Shown piece by piece: positions 40,419 to 53,394 of a stretch of 64,000 nt of DNA; the stretch's first letter is position 1; each line of letters opens with the position of its first letter. Source of the stretch: AC-32 sp963716865 (lineage in GTDB: Bacteria > Actinomycetota > Thermoleophilia > Gaiellales > Gaiellaceae); assembly GCA_963716865.1 (NCBI GenBank), contig CAVQUF010000005.1, positions 1 to 64,000 on the forward strand, in the 5' to 3' direction. Below the pieces are notes generated by a model, which made no database searches, had not been told where the DNA came from, and worked only from the letters and a program-made list of their open reading frames with translations. A program made the translations under genes and the position numbers.

Positions 40419-40772
40419 GTGGACGGGCAGCGAATGATCTTCCTCGGGTTCGGCAAGTACGCGCGGGCCGACAAGATCTACGCGATCGAGCCGATCCGGG
40501 ACGACCGGCGAGGGCACGGCCGCCGCACGTTCGTCTGGGTGGAAGGCGTCGCCGAGCCGATCGTCGCCTCGCGTACCGAGCGCACGATCCTCGCCGACAT
40601 GGGCCAGGACGCGGCGCTGAGCAAGCCGCTGCTGGACGACGCGCTCGACCTCGCCCAGCGGCTGGCCGAGCAGTCCGAGAGCGGCAAGGTGGACCTCGCC
40701 GATCTCGGCCGCCGTGCGAGGCGCCTGCTCGAGGCGAGCGCAAGCCCGGCAGACGCCGACAAGCTCTTCTAG
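40419..40772 (+). CDS. RemA-like (DUF370-related) small protein with C-terminal extension
   Basis: 117 residues. The N-terminus MIFLGFGKYARADKIYAIEP and the following GRRTFVWVEGVAEPIVASRTERTILADM parallel the IGFGNxVxADRxxAI and GRRTRxVI pattern of RemA/DUF370, a DNA-binding ring protein that activates matrix genes in Bacillus. The C-terminal half (LDDALDLAQRLAEQSESGKV and on) is an added acidic helical region absent from RemA. The GTG at 40419 or the ATG at 40434 may be the start; CATAAT (40407-40412) favours 40419. The stop directly abuts the TTG of the next gene. Confidence 0.6.
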   Translation: MDGQRMIFLGFGKYARADKIYAIEPIRDDRRGHGRRTFVWVEGVAEPIVASRTERTILADMGQDAALSKPLLDDALDLAQRLAEQSESGKVDLADLGRRARRLLEASASPADADKLF

Positions 40773-42044
40773 TTGGAGCCGCTCGAGCCGGCCGAGGCCA
40801 GGGCCCCGAGCCTGGTGCGGCGCGTCGCGCTCGACCTCAGGCCCTTCCGCGAGTCGCCCGCCTTTCGCCGGCTCTGGATCGGGCAGGCGATCTCTGTCAT
40901 CGGCGGCGAGATCACGTTCGTCGCGGTGCCGATCCAGATGTACCACCTGACCCATTCGACGCTCGCGGTCGGGCTGCTCGGCTTCTGCACGCTCGGCCCG
41001 CTCCTCGTCGTCCCGCTCGTCGGCGGCACGCTCGCGGACGCGCTCGAGCGGAGGCGGCTCCTGCTCCGCACCGAGGTCGCGGTCGCGATCGTCTCCGTGC
41101 TGCTCGCGGTCAACGCCGCGCTTCCGCACCCGCGGGTCTGGGCCCTGTACGTCCTGCTCACGCTCGGCACGACCGCGTTCAGCCTCGGCACGCCCGCGAT
41201 GCGCTCGCTCCTCCCGCGGATCGTCGAGGAGGACCAGATCGCCGCCGCGTCCGCGCTCGAGGGCATCTACTCGAACTTCGCCGCCGTCGCCGGCCCGATC
41301 CTGGGCGGCGTCCTGATCGCGACGATCGGGTTCACGAGCACGTATCTCGTCGACGTCGTGACCTTCGCGGCGTCGTTCGTTTCGCTGTGGCTGTTGCCGG
41401 CGCTTCCGCCCGAGCCCGACGCGGACCGGCCGAGCCTCCAGTCGATCGCGGACGGGTTCCGCTACGTGCTCGGCCGGCCGATCCTGCTCGGGATCTTCCT
41501 GGTCGACTCGAACGCGATGATCTTCGGGATGCCGATGGCGCTCTTCCCGGCGATCGGAGCGAAGCTCGGCGGCGGCTCGACCGTCGTCGGGCTCCTCTAC
41601 GGCGCGCCTTACGCGGGCGCGCTGCTCGCCTCCGCGGTCTCCGGCTGGGTTGGGCACGTGCGCCGCCAGGGGCTCGGCGTGGTCGTGGCGGCTGCCTGCT
41701 GGGGGATCGCGCTCGTCTTCTTCGGCTTCGCCACGACGCTCTGGGTGGCGCTGGTCACGCTCGCCGCGGCCGGCGCCGCGGACTACATCAGCGCCATCCT
41801 TCGCAGCGTGATCGTCCTGAACGCGACGCCGCCCGCGATGCGCGGCCGGGTGACCGGGATCGAGTTCGCCCAGGTCGCGAGCACCCCGTCGCTCGGGAAC
41901 GTCGAGGCGGGCGCGGTCGCCTCCCTCACGAGCATCCGCTTCTCGGTCGTCTCGGGAGGAATCCTGTCCGTCGTCAGCACCCTCGCTCTCGCGGCGCTCG
42001 TCCCGGCTCTGCGCCGCTACGACTCGAAGAATCCGCAGGCGTGA
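40773..42044 (+). CDS. MFS transporter, EntS-like (MFS_3)
   Basis: 423 residues with about 11-12 TM helices. The EntS-type N-terminus SPAFRRLWIGQAISVIGGEITFVAVPIQMY is followed by GTLADALERRRLLLRTEVAV (motif A-like) and LPRIVEEDQIAAASALEG, and later helices. This branch includes siderophore and macrolide exporters. The TTG start directly follows the TAG of the RemA-like gene, and the stop overlaps the Mpg GTG start, so the three genes form one unit. Confidence 0.88.
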   Translation: MEPLEPAEARAPSLVRRVALDLRPFRESPAFRRLWIGQAISVIGGEITFVAVPIQMYHLTHSTLAVGLLGFCTLGPLLVVPLVGGTLADALERRRLLLRTEVAVAIVSVLLAVNAALPHPRVWALYVLLTLGTTAFSLGTPAMRSLLPRIVEEDQIAAASALEGIYSNFAAVAGPILGGVLIATIGFTSTYLVDVVTFAASFVSLWLLPALPPEPDADRPSLQSIADGFRYVLGRPILLGIFLVDSNAMIFGMPMALFPAIGAKLGGGSTVVGLLYGAPYAGALLASAVSGWVGHVRRQGLGVVVAAACWGIALVFFGFATTLWVALVTLAAAGAADYISAILRSVIVLNATPPAMRGRVTGIEFAQVASTPSLGNVEAGAVASLTSIRFSVVSGGILSVVSTLALAALVPALRRYDSKNPQA

Positions 42045-42607
42045 ACTTCGCGCGCAGCGTGCACGAGATCGCGCCCGGCCTGATCGGGGCAACGCTGCTC
42101 GTCGACGGTGTGGGCGGCCGGATCGTCGAGGTCGAGGCCTACGACCAGGACGACCCCGCCAGCCACGCGTTCGGCGGCCGCACCGAGCGCAACGCCTCCA
42201 TGTTCGGGCCGTCCGGCCACGCCTACGTCTACCGCTCGTACGGGATCCACTGGTGCCTCAACCTCGTCTGCGGCGAAGAGGGCGTCGCCAGCGCCGTGCT
42301 CGTCCGCGCGCTCGAGCCGACTCACGGCCTCGACGCGATGCGCTCCCGTCGCGGGCTCGACGACCCCAGGCTGCTCTGCTCGGGCCCGGGCAGACTCTGC
42401 CAGGCACTCGCGATCACGCGCGCCCACGACGGGCTCCCGCTCGACCGGCCGCCGTTCGAGCTGCGCGAGAGGACGGGCAAGGTCGATGTGGTGCGCGGCC
42501 CGCGGGTCGGCATCACCCGCGCCGTCGAGCTGCCCTGGCGCTACGCCGAGGAGGGCTCTCGGTTCCTCAGCCGCCCCGTGCGCTCGGCTGCTTCACGGCC
42601 AGCCTGA
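42041..42607 (+). CDS. mpg: DNA-3-methyladenine glycosylase (Mpg/AAG family)
   Basis: 188 residues. GRIVEVEAYDQDDPASHAFGGRTERNASMFGPSGHAYVYRSYGIHWCLNLVC (in order) is the AAG signature, with the catalytic Glu in VEVEAY and DNA-intercalating Tyr positions in YVYRSYG. It excises alkylated purines in base excision repair. The GTG start overlaps the MFS stop (GTGA). The 3' end overlaps the convergent PBP gene by 41 bp. Confidence 0.94.
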   Translation: MNFARSVHEIAPGLIGATLLVDGVGGRIVEVEAYDQDDPASHAFGGRTERNASMFGPSGHAYVYRSYGIHWCLNLVCGEEGVASAVLVRALEPTHGLDAMRSRRGLDDPRLLCSGPGRLCQALAITRAHDGLPLDRPPFELRERTGKVDVVRGPRVGITRAVELPWRYAEEGSRFLSRPVRSAASRPA

Positions 42608-45020
42608 CGACGAGACCCTTGACCGAGGCCGTCTGCCCGCGCGGGCTCTGCCAGATCACCTTCGCGCCGGGCGGCGGGCTCCCGTCCACCTTCCACCTGA
42701 GGTGGAACCGCGCCAGCCGCGCCTTGGCGCGCGCGAGCCGGAGCCCGACGACGCTGGGCACCGTCCCGTGCATCGCCCTCGGCAGGACGAGCGTCACCTT
42801 CTGGTACGAGGACAGCGTCCCGCGCGCCGGGTACTGGCGCAGGACGATCCCGAGCTGCTGCCGCGGCCTCGCGGGCTGGTAGACGTAGTTCGGCGTCAGC
42901 GGCTGCTGGGCCAGGCGCGTGTTCGCCTCGGTGACGGTGTCGCCTACGACCCGCGGCACCTCGACCTCGTTCACCTTGCAGTTGGCCGTCCGGGCCGGGC
43001 CGCGCCCGCTGAAGTAGAGGAGCTGTTTCGGGTCGCGGCAGTTCCCGTTGTCGAGCTCGAGCCGCCCGTTGCGGAAGACGACGAGCCTCGGCGACGCGTA
43101 CGGAACCGAGGGCAGCGGGAAGTCCGCGGGATCGTCGCGCAGGTAGGGGAGGGCCTGCTCCATGAAGCTCTTCCAGATCAGCGCCGGGTAGGTTCCGCCA
43201 GCGACCGCGTCGCCGTGGTACTCGGTCAGCATCGGGCGGAGGGTGTTCGGGTAGCCGACCCAGACGGCGGCGACGAGCTGCGGCGTGTAGCCGACGAACC
43301 AGGCGTCGCCGTAGTTCTCGGTCGTTCCCGTCTTGCCCGCGACCTGCCGGCCGTCGGAGAGCTGGGCCTTGACGCCCGTGCCGCCGGTGACGACGTTGCG
43401 GAGCAGGGAGGTGACGAGGGCGGCCGTGTTCGGGGTCAGCACCGGGCGCCCGACCGGGAGGTTGTCGTCGACCATCTTGTCGTTCTGGTTCTGCACGATC
43501 GAGACCGCGCGCGGATGGTTTCCGAACGCCGCGCCGTCGATGCGCTTCCCGCCGTTCGCGAACGCGGAGAACGCACGCGCCATCTCGAGCGGGTTCACCG
43601 CCTCGCCGCCGAGCCCGATCGCGAAGTAGTCCTTGAGCGGGCTCGTGATCCCGAGGCTCTTCGCCGTCCGGACCACCGCCCCTGGCCCGACGAGTCGGGT
43701 GAGCTGCGCGTAGACGGTGTTGTCGGAGTACTGGGTAGCGGTCGAGAGCGAGATCCTCCCGAGATCCGAGTTCTCGTAGTTGTGCACGTACCAGATCCGG
43801 TCTCCGAGCGGGATCTGCACCGGGCCCGACACGAACTGGGACTCCGGCGAGATGCCCTGCCTGAGCGCCGTCGCGAGCACGAACGGCTTGAACGACGACC
43901 CCGGCTGTCGCTCGCCCTGGACCGCGAGGTTGAACTGGCTCCTGAGGTAGCTCTTGCCGCCGATCATCGCGAGCACCTTTCCCGTGCGGGGGTCGATCGC
44001 GACCAGCGCCGCCGAGGGGCCGCTGGGGTTCGGGAGCCACTTCGAGATCGCAAGGCGCGCAAGGCGCTGCACCCTCAGGTCGATCGTCGTGTGCACCCGG
44101 AGGCCGCCTCCGAAGACGCGGCCCGAGCCGTAGCGGTCGATCAACTGCTGCTTGACGTAGTTGGTGAAGTAGGGGGCGGGGCCCTGCTTGCCCGAGAGGT
44201 GGACGTCCTCGGCCTTCGGCAGCGGCCGGCGGTTCGCGAGCTCGAACTCCCTCCGCGTGATGTCGCCCTGGTCGTACAGGGCCTGCAGCACGACACCCCT
44301 GCGCTCGCGTGCCGCCTTCGGGTCGGCGACCGGGTCGTACCGCCACGGGTCGCTGGGGATCCCCGCCAGCAGGGCCGCCTCCGCCCAGGTCATGCGGTCG
44401 GCCTTGTGGTGGAAGTAGGTCAGCGCCGCCTGCTCGATCCCGTAGGCGCCGTTGCCGAAGTAGATCGTGTTCAGGTACGCGGTCAGGATCCGGTCCTTCG
44501 ACCAGCGCTGCTCGAGCTGCCACGCGAGCGCGGCCTCCTTCAGCTTCCGCCCGATCGAGCGCTGGCTCTGGAGGTAGGCGTTCTTGACGAACTGCTGCGT
44601 GATGGTCGAGCCGCCCTCGACGACCTTCTTGTTGCGGAGGTCCTCCCAGACGGCGCGCGCGATCGCGTGCACGTCGACCCCGCGGTGCTCGTAGAAGCGC
44701 TTGTCCTCGATCGCGACGATCGACTGTTTCATCCGCCCGGAGATCTCGTCCGGCCGGACGATGATCCGGCTCTCGGAGCCGCGGAGGACGGCCAGGACAC
44801 GGGCGCTCGGCTTGCCTGCGTAGATGTAGCCGTCGACCTCCCGCGGGTGGGGGCGGGCCGGGTCGAGGGAGGAGACGTCGGCCGCGATCGCGGTGATGAG
44901 ACCGAAGGCGAACGAGACGAACCCGAGGACGCAGAGGATCAGCAGAAGGCTGAACAAACGCAGCTTGCGGATCCTGCGCCGCGGGTGAGCAGGCGCCTTC
45001 TTTCCGGCGGAACGCGGCAC
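42567..45020 (-). CDS. Class A penicillin-binding protein with PASTA domains
   Basis: A bifunctional peptidoglycan synthase of about 817 residues. An N-terminal anchor (LRLFSLLLILCVLGFVSFAFG) precedes the GT51 glycosyltransferase (IVAIEDKRFYEHRGVD, GGSTITQQFVKNAYL). The transpeptidase shows GSSFKPFVLATAL (SxxK), YSDNTVYAQ (SxN) and AGKTGTTENYGDAWFVG (KTG). Two C-terminal PASTA modules (VPRVVGDTVTEANTRL..., VPSVVGLRLARAKARL...) follow. GTG at 45020 is preferred; GTG at 45056 would nearly touch the divergent tyrS start. TACAAT on the minus strand (45033-45038) may be its -10. Confidence 0.93.
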   Translation of the reverse strand: MPRSAGKKAPAHPRRRIRKLRLFSLLLILCVLGFVSFAFGLITAIAADVSSLDPARPHPREVDGYIYAGKPSARVLAVLRGSESRIIVRPDEISGRMKQSIVAIEDKRFYEHRGVDVHAIARAVWEDLRNKKVVEGGSTITQQFVKNAYLQSQRSIGRKLKEAALAWQLEQRWSKDRILTAYLNTIYFGNGAYGIEQAALTYFHHKADRMTWAEAALLAGIPSDPWRYDPVADPKAARERRGVVLQALYDQGDITRREFELANRRPLPKAEDVHLSGKQGPAPYFTNYVKQQLIDRYGSGRVFGGGLRVHTTIDLRVQRLARLAISKWLPNPSGPSAALVAIDPRTGKVLAMIGGKSYLRSQFNLAVQGERQPGSSFKPFVLATALRQGISPESQFVSGPVQIPLGDRIWYVHNYENSDLGRISLSTATQYSDNTVYAQLTRLVGPGAVVRTAKSLGITSPLKDYFAIGLGGEAVNPLEMARAFSAFANGGKRIDGAAFGNHPRAVSIVQNQNDKMVDDNLPVGRPVLTPNTAALVTSLLRNVVTGGTGVKAQLSDGRQVAGKTGTTENYGDAWFVGYTPQLVAAVWVGYPNTLRPMLTEYHGDAVAGGTYPALIWKSFMEQALPYLRDDPADFPLPSVPYASPRLVVFRNGRLELDNGNCRDPKQLLYFSGRGPARTANCKVNEVEVPRVVGDTVTEANTRLAQQPLTPNYVYQPARPRQQLGIVLRQYPARGTLSSYQKVTLVLPRAMHGTVPSVVGLRLARAKARLARFHLRWKVDGSPPPGAKVIWQSPRGQTASVKGLVVRLAVKQPSARGG

Positions 45021-45058
45021 GAGAAGCCGAAGATTGTAACGGTAGACTCGCCGCACAC

Positions 45059-46201
45059 ATGGGGCTTGCGGAGCTGACTCGTAACTCGGTCGACGTCTTG
45101 CCCGAGGGGGCCCTGGAGCAGAAGCTCGCACTCGGCCGGCCTCTCCGGGTCAAGCTGGGGATCGACCCGACCGGGCCCGACATCCATCTCGGCTTCGCGG
45201 TCGTCCTCCGCCGACTGCGCGCGTTCCAGGACGAAGGCCATGTGGCCGTGCTGATCGTCGGCGACTACACGGCCCGGATCGGCGACCCGTCCGGCCGCTC
45301 GAAGGAGCGCCAGGTGCTGCCCGACGAGGTTCTCGACCGGAACGCCGAGCTCTTCGCGGAGCAGGCGTTCCGCATCCTCGACCGCGAGCGCACGGAGATC
45401 CGGCGCAACGGCGAGTGGCTCGGGAAGCTCGACTACGCGGAGCTCGTCCGGCTCACGCGCACGGGAACGGTCGCCCGCCTGCTCGAGCGGAACGACTTTG
45501 CGGAGCGGTTTGCGCGGAGAGACCCGATCTCGGTCTCGGAGCTGCTGTACCCGTTCGCGCAGGGCTACGACTCGGTAGCGATCGAAGCGGACATCGAGGT
45601 GGGCGGCACGGACCAGCTCTACAACCTCTTGATGGGCCGGGACGTCATGCAGCAATACGGCCTCGATCCCCAGTCGGTCATGACCTTCGAGCTGCTCGTG
45701 GGCACGGACGGCGTCGCCAAGATGAGCAAGTCGGAGGGCAACTACATCGGGATCGACGAGCCGCCCGGCGAGCAGTTCGGAAAAGTGATGTCCATTCCCG
45801 ACGAGGCGCTCGACCAGTGGTGGCGCCTCTGCCTCGATCGGGAGCCGCCCGAGGCGGAGCCGATGGAATCGAAGCTCGCCCTCGCGCGCGGGATCGTCGC
45901 ACTGTGGCACGGCGAGGACACGGCCGCGGCGGCCGAGGAGCACTTCACGCACGTGGTCCGGGAGGGCCTGGCACCGGACGAGGTGCCGGAGGTCGCGCAC
46001 GGGGAGGCGGTCGTGCACCTGCCCGCGCTCCTCGCGGACACGTTCGGGCAATCGACCAGCCACTGGCGCCGCGTGATCGACCAGGGCGGGGTCAAGGCGA
46101 ACGGCCGGGCGATCACCTCGTACGACGTCGACACGGCTTCCGTCGAGGGGGTCGTGATCCAGGCCGGGAAGCGCCAGTTTCTGCGTATTCGCGCCGCTTG
46201 A
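45059..46201 (+). CDS. tyrS: Tyrosyl-tRNA synthetase
   Basis: 380 residues of a class I synthetase. The HIGH-like motif is in IDPTGPDIHLGFAVVLR, and VGDYTARIGDPSGRSKER and EVGGTDQLYNLLMGRD are present. The KMSKS loop is in GVAKMSKSEGNYIGI, and a C-terminal S4 domain follows (WRRVIDQGGVKANGRAITS). The KMSKS type matches the TyrZ-like branch. TAGACT (45043-45048) is 10 nt before the ATG. The stop codon TGA is inside the TTGACA -35 box of the rRNA promoter. Confidence 0.95.
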   Translation: MGLAELTRNSVDVLPEGALEQKLALGRPLRVKLGIDPTGPDIHLGFAVVLRRLRAFQDEGHVAVLIVGDYTARIGDPSGRSKERQVLPDEVLDRNAELFAEQAFRILDRERTEIRRNGEWLGKLDYAELVRLTRTGTVARLLERNDFAERFARRDPISVSELLYPFAQGYDSVAIEADIEVGGTDQLYNLLMGRDVMQQYGLDPQSVMTFELLVGTDGVAKMSKSEGNYIGIDEPPGEQFGKVMSIPDEALDQWWRLCLDREPPEAEPMESKLALARGIVALWHGEDTAAAAEEHFTHVVREGLAPDEVPEVAHGEAVVHLPALLADTFGQSTSHWRRVIDQGGVKANGRAITSYDVDTASVEGVVIQAGKRQFLRIRAA

Positions 46202-46225
46202 CACCCCTCCGGAGGTTGCTATCCT
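46198..46225 (+). promoter_or_regulatory. rRNA operon promoter
   Basis: TTGACA (46198-46203) and TATCCT (46220-46225) are separated by 16 bp, the strongest sigma-70-type match in the window. The -35 overlaps the tyrS stop codon. Transcription should start at about 46232. Confidence 0.8.
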
Positions 46226-46330
46226 TCACAGGCTGCTCGACAGGGCGGCGTGTAGGGATGTCCCTGTAAACTCGACCAGGAGCGCCTCGGACGTAGACCG
46301 GATACGACAGACATCCGACCTACTAGGAGG

Positions 46331-46357
46331 CCTCTGGCGCGAGTCGGAGGTTTTTTT
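46331..46357 (+). terminator. Intrinsic-terminator-like hairpin in the rRNA leader
   Basis: CCTCTGGC-GCGA-GTCGGAGG (8 bp with two G-T pairs) followed by seven T's. It lies about 125 nt after the predicted start and about 200 nt before 16S. An upstream hairpin (46293-46323, GTAG/CTAC plus CGGAT/ATCCG) and an alternative partner for its 3' arm (CCTCGGAC, 46285-46292) are present. Confidence 0.7.
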
Positions 46358-46384
46358 ACGCGCCGGCCGTGGCACCGGTCTTTG

Positions 46385-46397
46385 AAAACTCAGCAGT
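46385..46397 (+). other. 16S processing stem, 5' arm
   Basis: AAAACTCAGCAGT is perfectly complementary to ACTGCTGAGTTTT at 48214-48226 in the 16S-23S spacer. It should form the long-range stem cut by RNase III. The preceding CTTTG resembles a boxA-type antitermination element. Confidence 0.7.
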
Positions 46398-46564
46398 GCG
46401 ATCACGCCGAGACCTCGAGCCTCGGGCATCGCTTGCGATGCCTCGGGTGAGAGGCCTTAAAAACCCGTCAAGCCCACCTCGGTGGGTGAGACAACTTTGA
46501 GCTTCAAGCTTGAAGTGATCGAGTGTTGCACCCGTCTTCTTCGGAAGCTCGGTGCTACAAATCT

Positions 46565-48110
<1,546 letters not shown>

Positions 48111-48328
48111 CTAGGGAATACCGGAGCTCTATTACTCCGGTGGGCGCTCGCCCGTGATGAACACGTCCGGTGACGAGCTCGCCTAGAACAACGTCGACCT
48201 CGGTTTGATTCGTACTGCTGAGTTTTGAGAGACCGCGCCGTCGAGCGGCGTTCTCTCGTGTTTGGCCGGACATCCAGCGCCGGCGCGCACCTTGAAAACT
48301 CCATAGCGGCATACAACGTGTTCTTCAC
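48111..48328 (+). other. 16S-23S internal spacer without tRNA genes
   Basis: About 218 nt. It contains the 3' arm of the 16S processing stem (48214-48226) and the 5' arm of the 23S stem (AAAACTCCATAGCG, 48295-48308, and CAACGTGTTC, 48314-48323). These pair with CGCTATGGAGTTTT (51325-51338) and GAACACGTTG (51312-51321). No tRNA-Ile or tRNA-Ala is present. Confidence 0.8.
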
Positions 48329-51308
<2,980 letters not shown>

Positions 51309-51386
51309 TTTGAACACGTTGAGTCGCTATGGAGTTTTGAGGGTGCGCACGCCACGAGCGGTGCAGTACCTAGAAGGATTTGAAAT

Positions 51387-51502
51387 TTCGGCGGTGATAG
51401 CGGCGGGGGTACACCTCTTCCCATTCCGAACAGAGCAGTTAAGCCCGCCAGCGCCGATGGTACTCGGAGGGTAACCTCCCGGGAGAGTAGGTCGCCGCCG
51501 AA
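51387..51502 (+). rRNA. 5S ribosomal RNA
   Basis: Terminal helix TTCGGCGG with CCGCCGAA, interior CCCATTCCGAACAGAGCAGT (near 51420) and GATGGTACTCGGAGGGTAAC. 116 nt, normal length. Confidence 0.96.
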
Positions 51503-51508
51503 TTCTTC

Positions 51509-51530
51509 GAGGCCGCCGAGAGGCGGCCTC
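51509..51530 (+). terminator. rRNA operon terminator
   Basis: A perfect 9-bp stem GAGGCCGCC-GAGA-GGCGGCCTC followed by TTC, 6 nt after 5S. Confidence 0.75.
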
Positions 51531-51554
51531 TTCATGGTCCCGTACCATCCGGGG

Positions 51555-52046
51555 ATGGAGATCCGCGACGAGGAGTTGCTGCTCCGGCCGATCGAGCGCG
51601 GCGACACGACTGCTCTCGTCGCGGCGCTGAACGACCCGGAGATCCTGCGCTTCATCCCGGGAGTCCCGTCTCCGTACACCCGTGCCGATGCGAAGGCGTG
51701 GGTCAGGCGGTGCGCCGAGGTCTGGCGATCGAGGGAGTCCTGTCCGCTGGCGATCGTGGACGCCCGGAGCGGCGACCTGCTCGGCTCGATCGAGCTGCAC
51801 TTCACGGGCCCGACGGTCGGCTACTGGGTGGCTCCAGAGGCTCGCGGCCGAGGCGTCGCGACGAGAGCGCTCGAGCTCGTCTGCGCGTGGACGGACAAGC
51901 GCCCGCTTCGGCTGACGACCCATCCCGACAACGTTGCCTCGCAGCGCGTGGCCGAGAAGGCCGGCTTTCGCCGGATCGGCACCGTGTCCGACCATCCCGC
52001 GTTCCGCGACGGAACCCGGACGGCCGCGCTCTTCGAGCTCGCCTGA
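51555..52046 (+). CDS. GNAT acetyltransferase, RimJ/RimL type
   Basis: 163 residues: ELLLRPIERGDTTALVAALN, then TVGYWVAPEARGRGVATRALELVCAW (acetyl-CoA loop R-x-R-G-x-A) and HPDNVASQRVAEKAGFRRIG, the RimJ/L-like signature. It may acetylate a protein N-terminus, an amino acid or an antibiotic. TACCAT (51543-51548) ends 6 nt before the ATG at 51555; an earlier ATG at 51534 lies in the tail of the rRNA terminator and is unlikely. The gene follows the rRNA operon in the same direction but has its own -10-like box. Confidence 0.88.
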   Translation: MEIRDEELLLRPIERGDTTALVAALNDPEILRFIPGVPSPYTRADAKAWVRRCAEVWRSRESCPLAIVDARSGDLLGSIELHFTGPTVGYWVAPEARGRGVATRALELVCAWTDKRPLRLTTHPDNVASQRVAEKAGFRRIGTVSDHPAFRDGTRTAALFELA

Positions 52047-52055
52047 GGAAGCGGT

Positions 52056-52898
52056 CTACGCGGCGCGAAGCTTCTCGCGCCAGGCGGGGTCGAGCTCGCG
52101 CAGCCGGCGGACGCGCTCGCCGACCGGCGGGTGCGTCGAGAACAGGGCTGCGAGCCCTTCCTCGGCGAACGGATTGAACGTGTAGAGCGGCTCGGTCGCA
52201 GGGTTGGCGCTGAACTCGACGAGCTCGGACGCCCGATCGAGCCGGACGAGCGCGTCAGCGAGCCCGTGGGGCGAGTCGCAGAGCGCGGCAGCAGCACGGT
52301 CGGCCTCGAACTCGCGCTTCGGGGAGAGGACCACGCTGACGAGCGCGGAGGCGACCGGGCCGAGCACGAACAGCAGCGGACGCTCGAGCCAGCCGCCGAT
52401 CCGGCTGAGCTCGATCAGCGCGGAGGCCACCACGACCACCGCGGTCTGCGGGATGACGTCCCGGCTCCGGATGTGCGAGAGCTCGTGCGCTAGGACTCCC
52501 TCGAGCTCGGCCGGCGGGGCTGCGCCGAGGAGCCCGCTGCTGACCGCGATCGCCGAACCGTGCGCGCCGCGTCCGGCGGTCAGGGCCCGCGGGAGCCCGT
52601 CCGCGAGGAGGTACAGCCCCGGCTTCGGCACGCCCGAGAGCGTGGCCAGACGCGCGACACTCGCGTGCACGGCCGGCGCTTCTCCGACCGGCAGCTCCCG
52701 GGCGCCGAGCATCCCGAGCACCGCGCGGTCGCCGTACCAGTACGCGCCGAGGCCGACGAGCAGCCCGAAGAAGACGAGCAGCGAGGCCAGCCGGTAGCCG
52801 CCGAGCGCCCAGCCGATCGCCCCGAGCACCGCGCAGCCCAGAGCGAGTAGCAGCCAGGCCTTGAGCACGTTCCAGACGACGAGCAGCCTGGGGCGCAA
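52056..52898 (-). CDS. M48 family (HtpX-like) membrane metallopeptidase
   Basis: About 280 residues. Two N-terminal TM segments (AWLLLALGCAVLGAIGWALG, ASLLVFFGLLVGLGAYW) are followed by the zinc motif GVLAHELSHIRSRD (HExxH), a further TM stretch, and the third ligand in KREFEADRAAAALC. The C-terminal STHPPVGERVRRL is typical of HtpX. It should degrade damaged membrane proteins. A TTG at 52898, 1 nt after the upstream gene's stop, is the likely start. The longer frame to 52934 would overlap that gene. Confidence 0.88.
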   Translation of the reverse strand: MRPRLLVVWNVLKAWLLLALGCAVLGAIGWALGGYRLASLLVFFGLLVGLGAYWYGDRAVLGMLGARELPVGEAPAVHASVARLATLSGVPKPGLYLLADGLPRALTAGRGAHGSAIAVSSGLLGAAPPAELEGVLAHELSHIRSRDVIPQTAVVVVASALIELSRIGGWLERPLLFVLGPVASALVSVVLSPKREFEADRAAAALCDSPHGLADALVRLDRASELVEFSANPATEPLYTFNPFAEEGLAALFSTHPPVGERVRRLRELDPAWREKLRAA

Positions 52899-52899
52899 G

Positions 52900-53172
52900 T
52901 CAGCTCTCGTCCTGCTGCTCGTCCTCGAGCCCACGGGGCGGCCAGTCGGGCTCGGGGGCGTCGCACCGGCTCGAGCAGTGGAGCGAGGCGATGTTCTGCA
53001 GCGGGATGAGGATGTGGCCGTTCAGCTCGATGTGCGCGACGTCCTCGACGAGGCAGTAGGCGGTCAGCACGCCGTCCTGGTAGTCGCCGCCGAAGAGCGC
53101 AACCTCGACCTGCTCGCCCTTGTACTTGTTGGTGTAGTCCTCGATGGCTCGGAGACTAGCCCAAAGCCGCAT
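52900..53172 (-). CDS. Small hypothetical protein coupled to the M48 protease
   Basis: 90 residues: IEDYTNKYKGEQVEVALFGG DYQDGVLTAYCLVEDVAHIE and LNGHILIPLQNIASLHCSSR (in order), then an acidic tail. The region looks like a small beta-barrel, but no family is recognised. The ATG at 53172 has GGAGGA only 1 nt upstream. A TAGTCT box (minus strand, about 53154-53159) lies inside the N-terminal part, so the real start may be a few codons later. It ends 1 nt before the M48 protease start, so the two are probably co-translated. Confidence 0.65.
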   Translation of the reverse strand: MRLWASLRAIEDYTNKYKGEQVEVALFGGDYQDGVLTAYCLVEDVAHIELNGHILIPLQNIASLHCSSRCDAPEPDWPPRGLEDEQQDES

Positions 53173-53394
53173 TCCTCCAATGTCGCCCGCGCCGTAGTTG
53201 TCGCTAAGTGCGCCTGCTGCGTCAGGCGGCGCGTTCCGGAGGGTCCCTCATCGAGCTGCGCGAGATCGCCGCGCCGCCTGTTCTAGTCCGTAGACGCACT
53301 CGTGGCTGCCTGAAGCCGGCCGCAGGCGTTGACTGCCGGCCCGCGAGGGTAGACAACCGCAACTCGAGAGCGTCAGCGAGGAGGGAGGAAGGTC

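Noticed and set aside
46232..46357. T-box leader linked to tyrS
   Set aside because: It lies downstream of tyrS and lacks the T-box sequence and a specifier loop.
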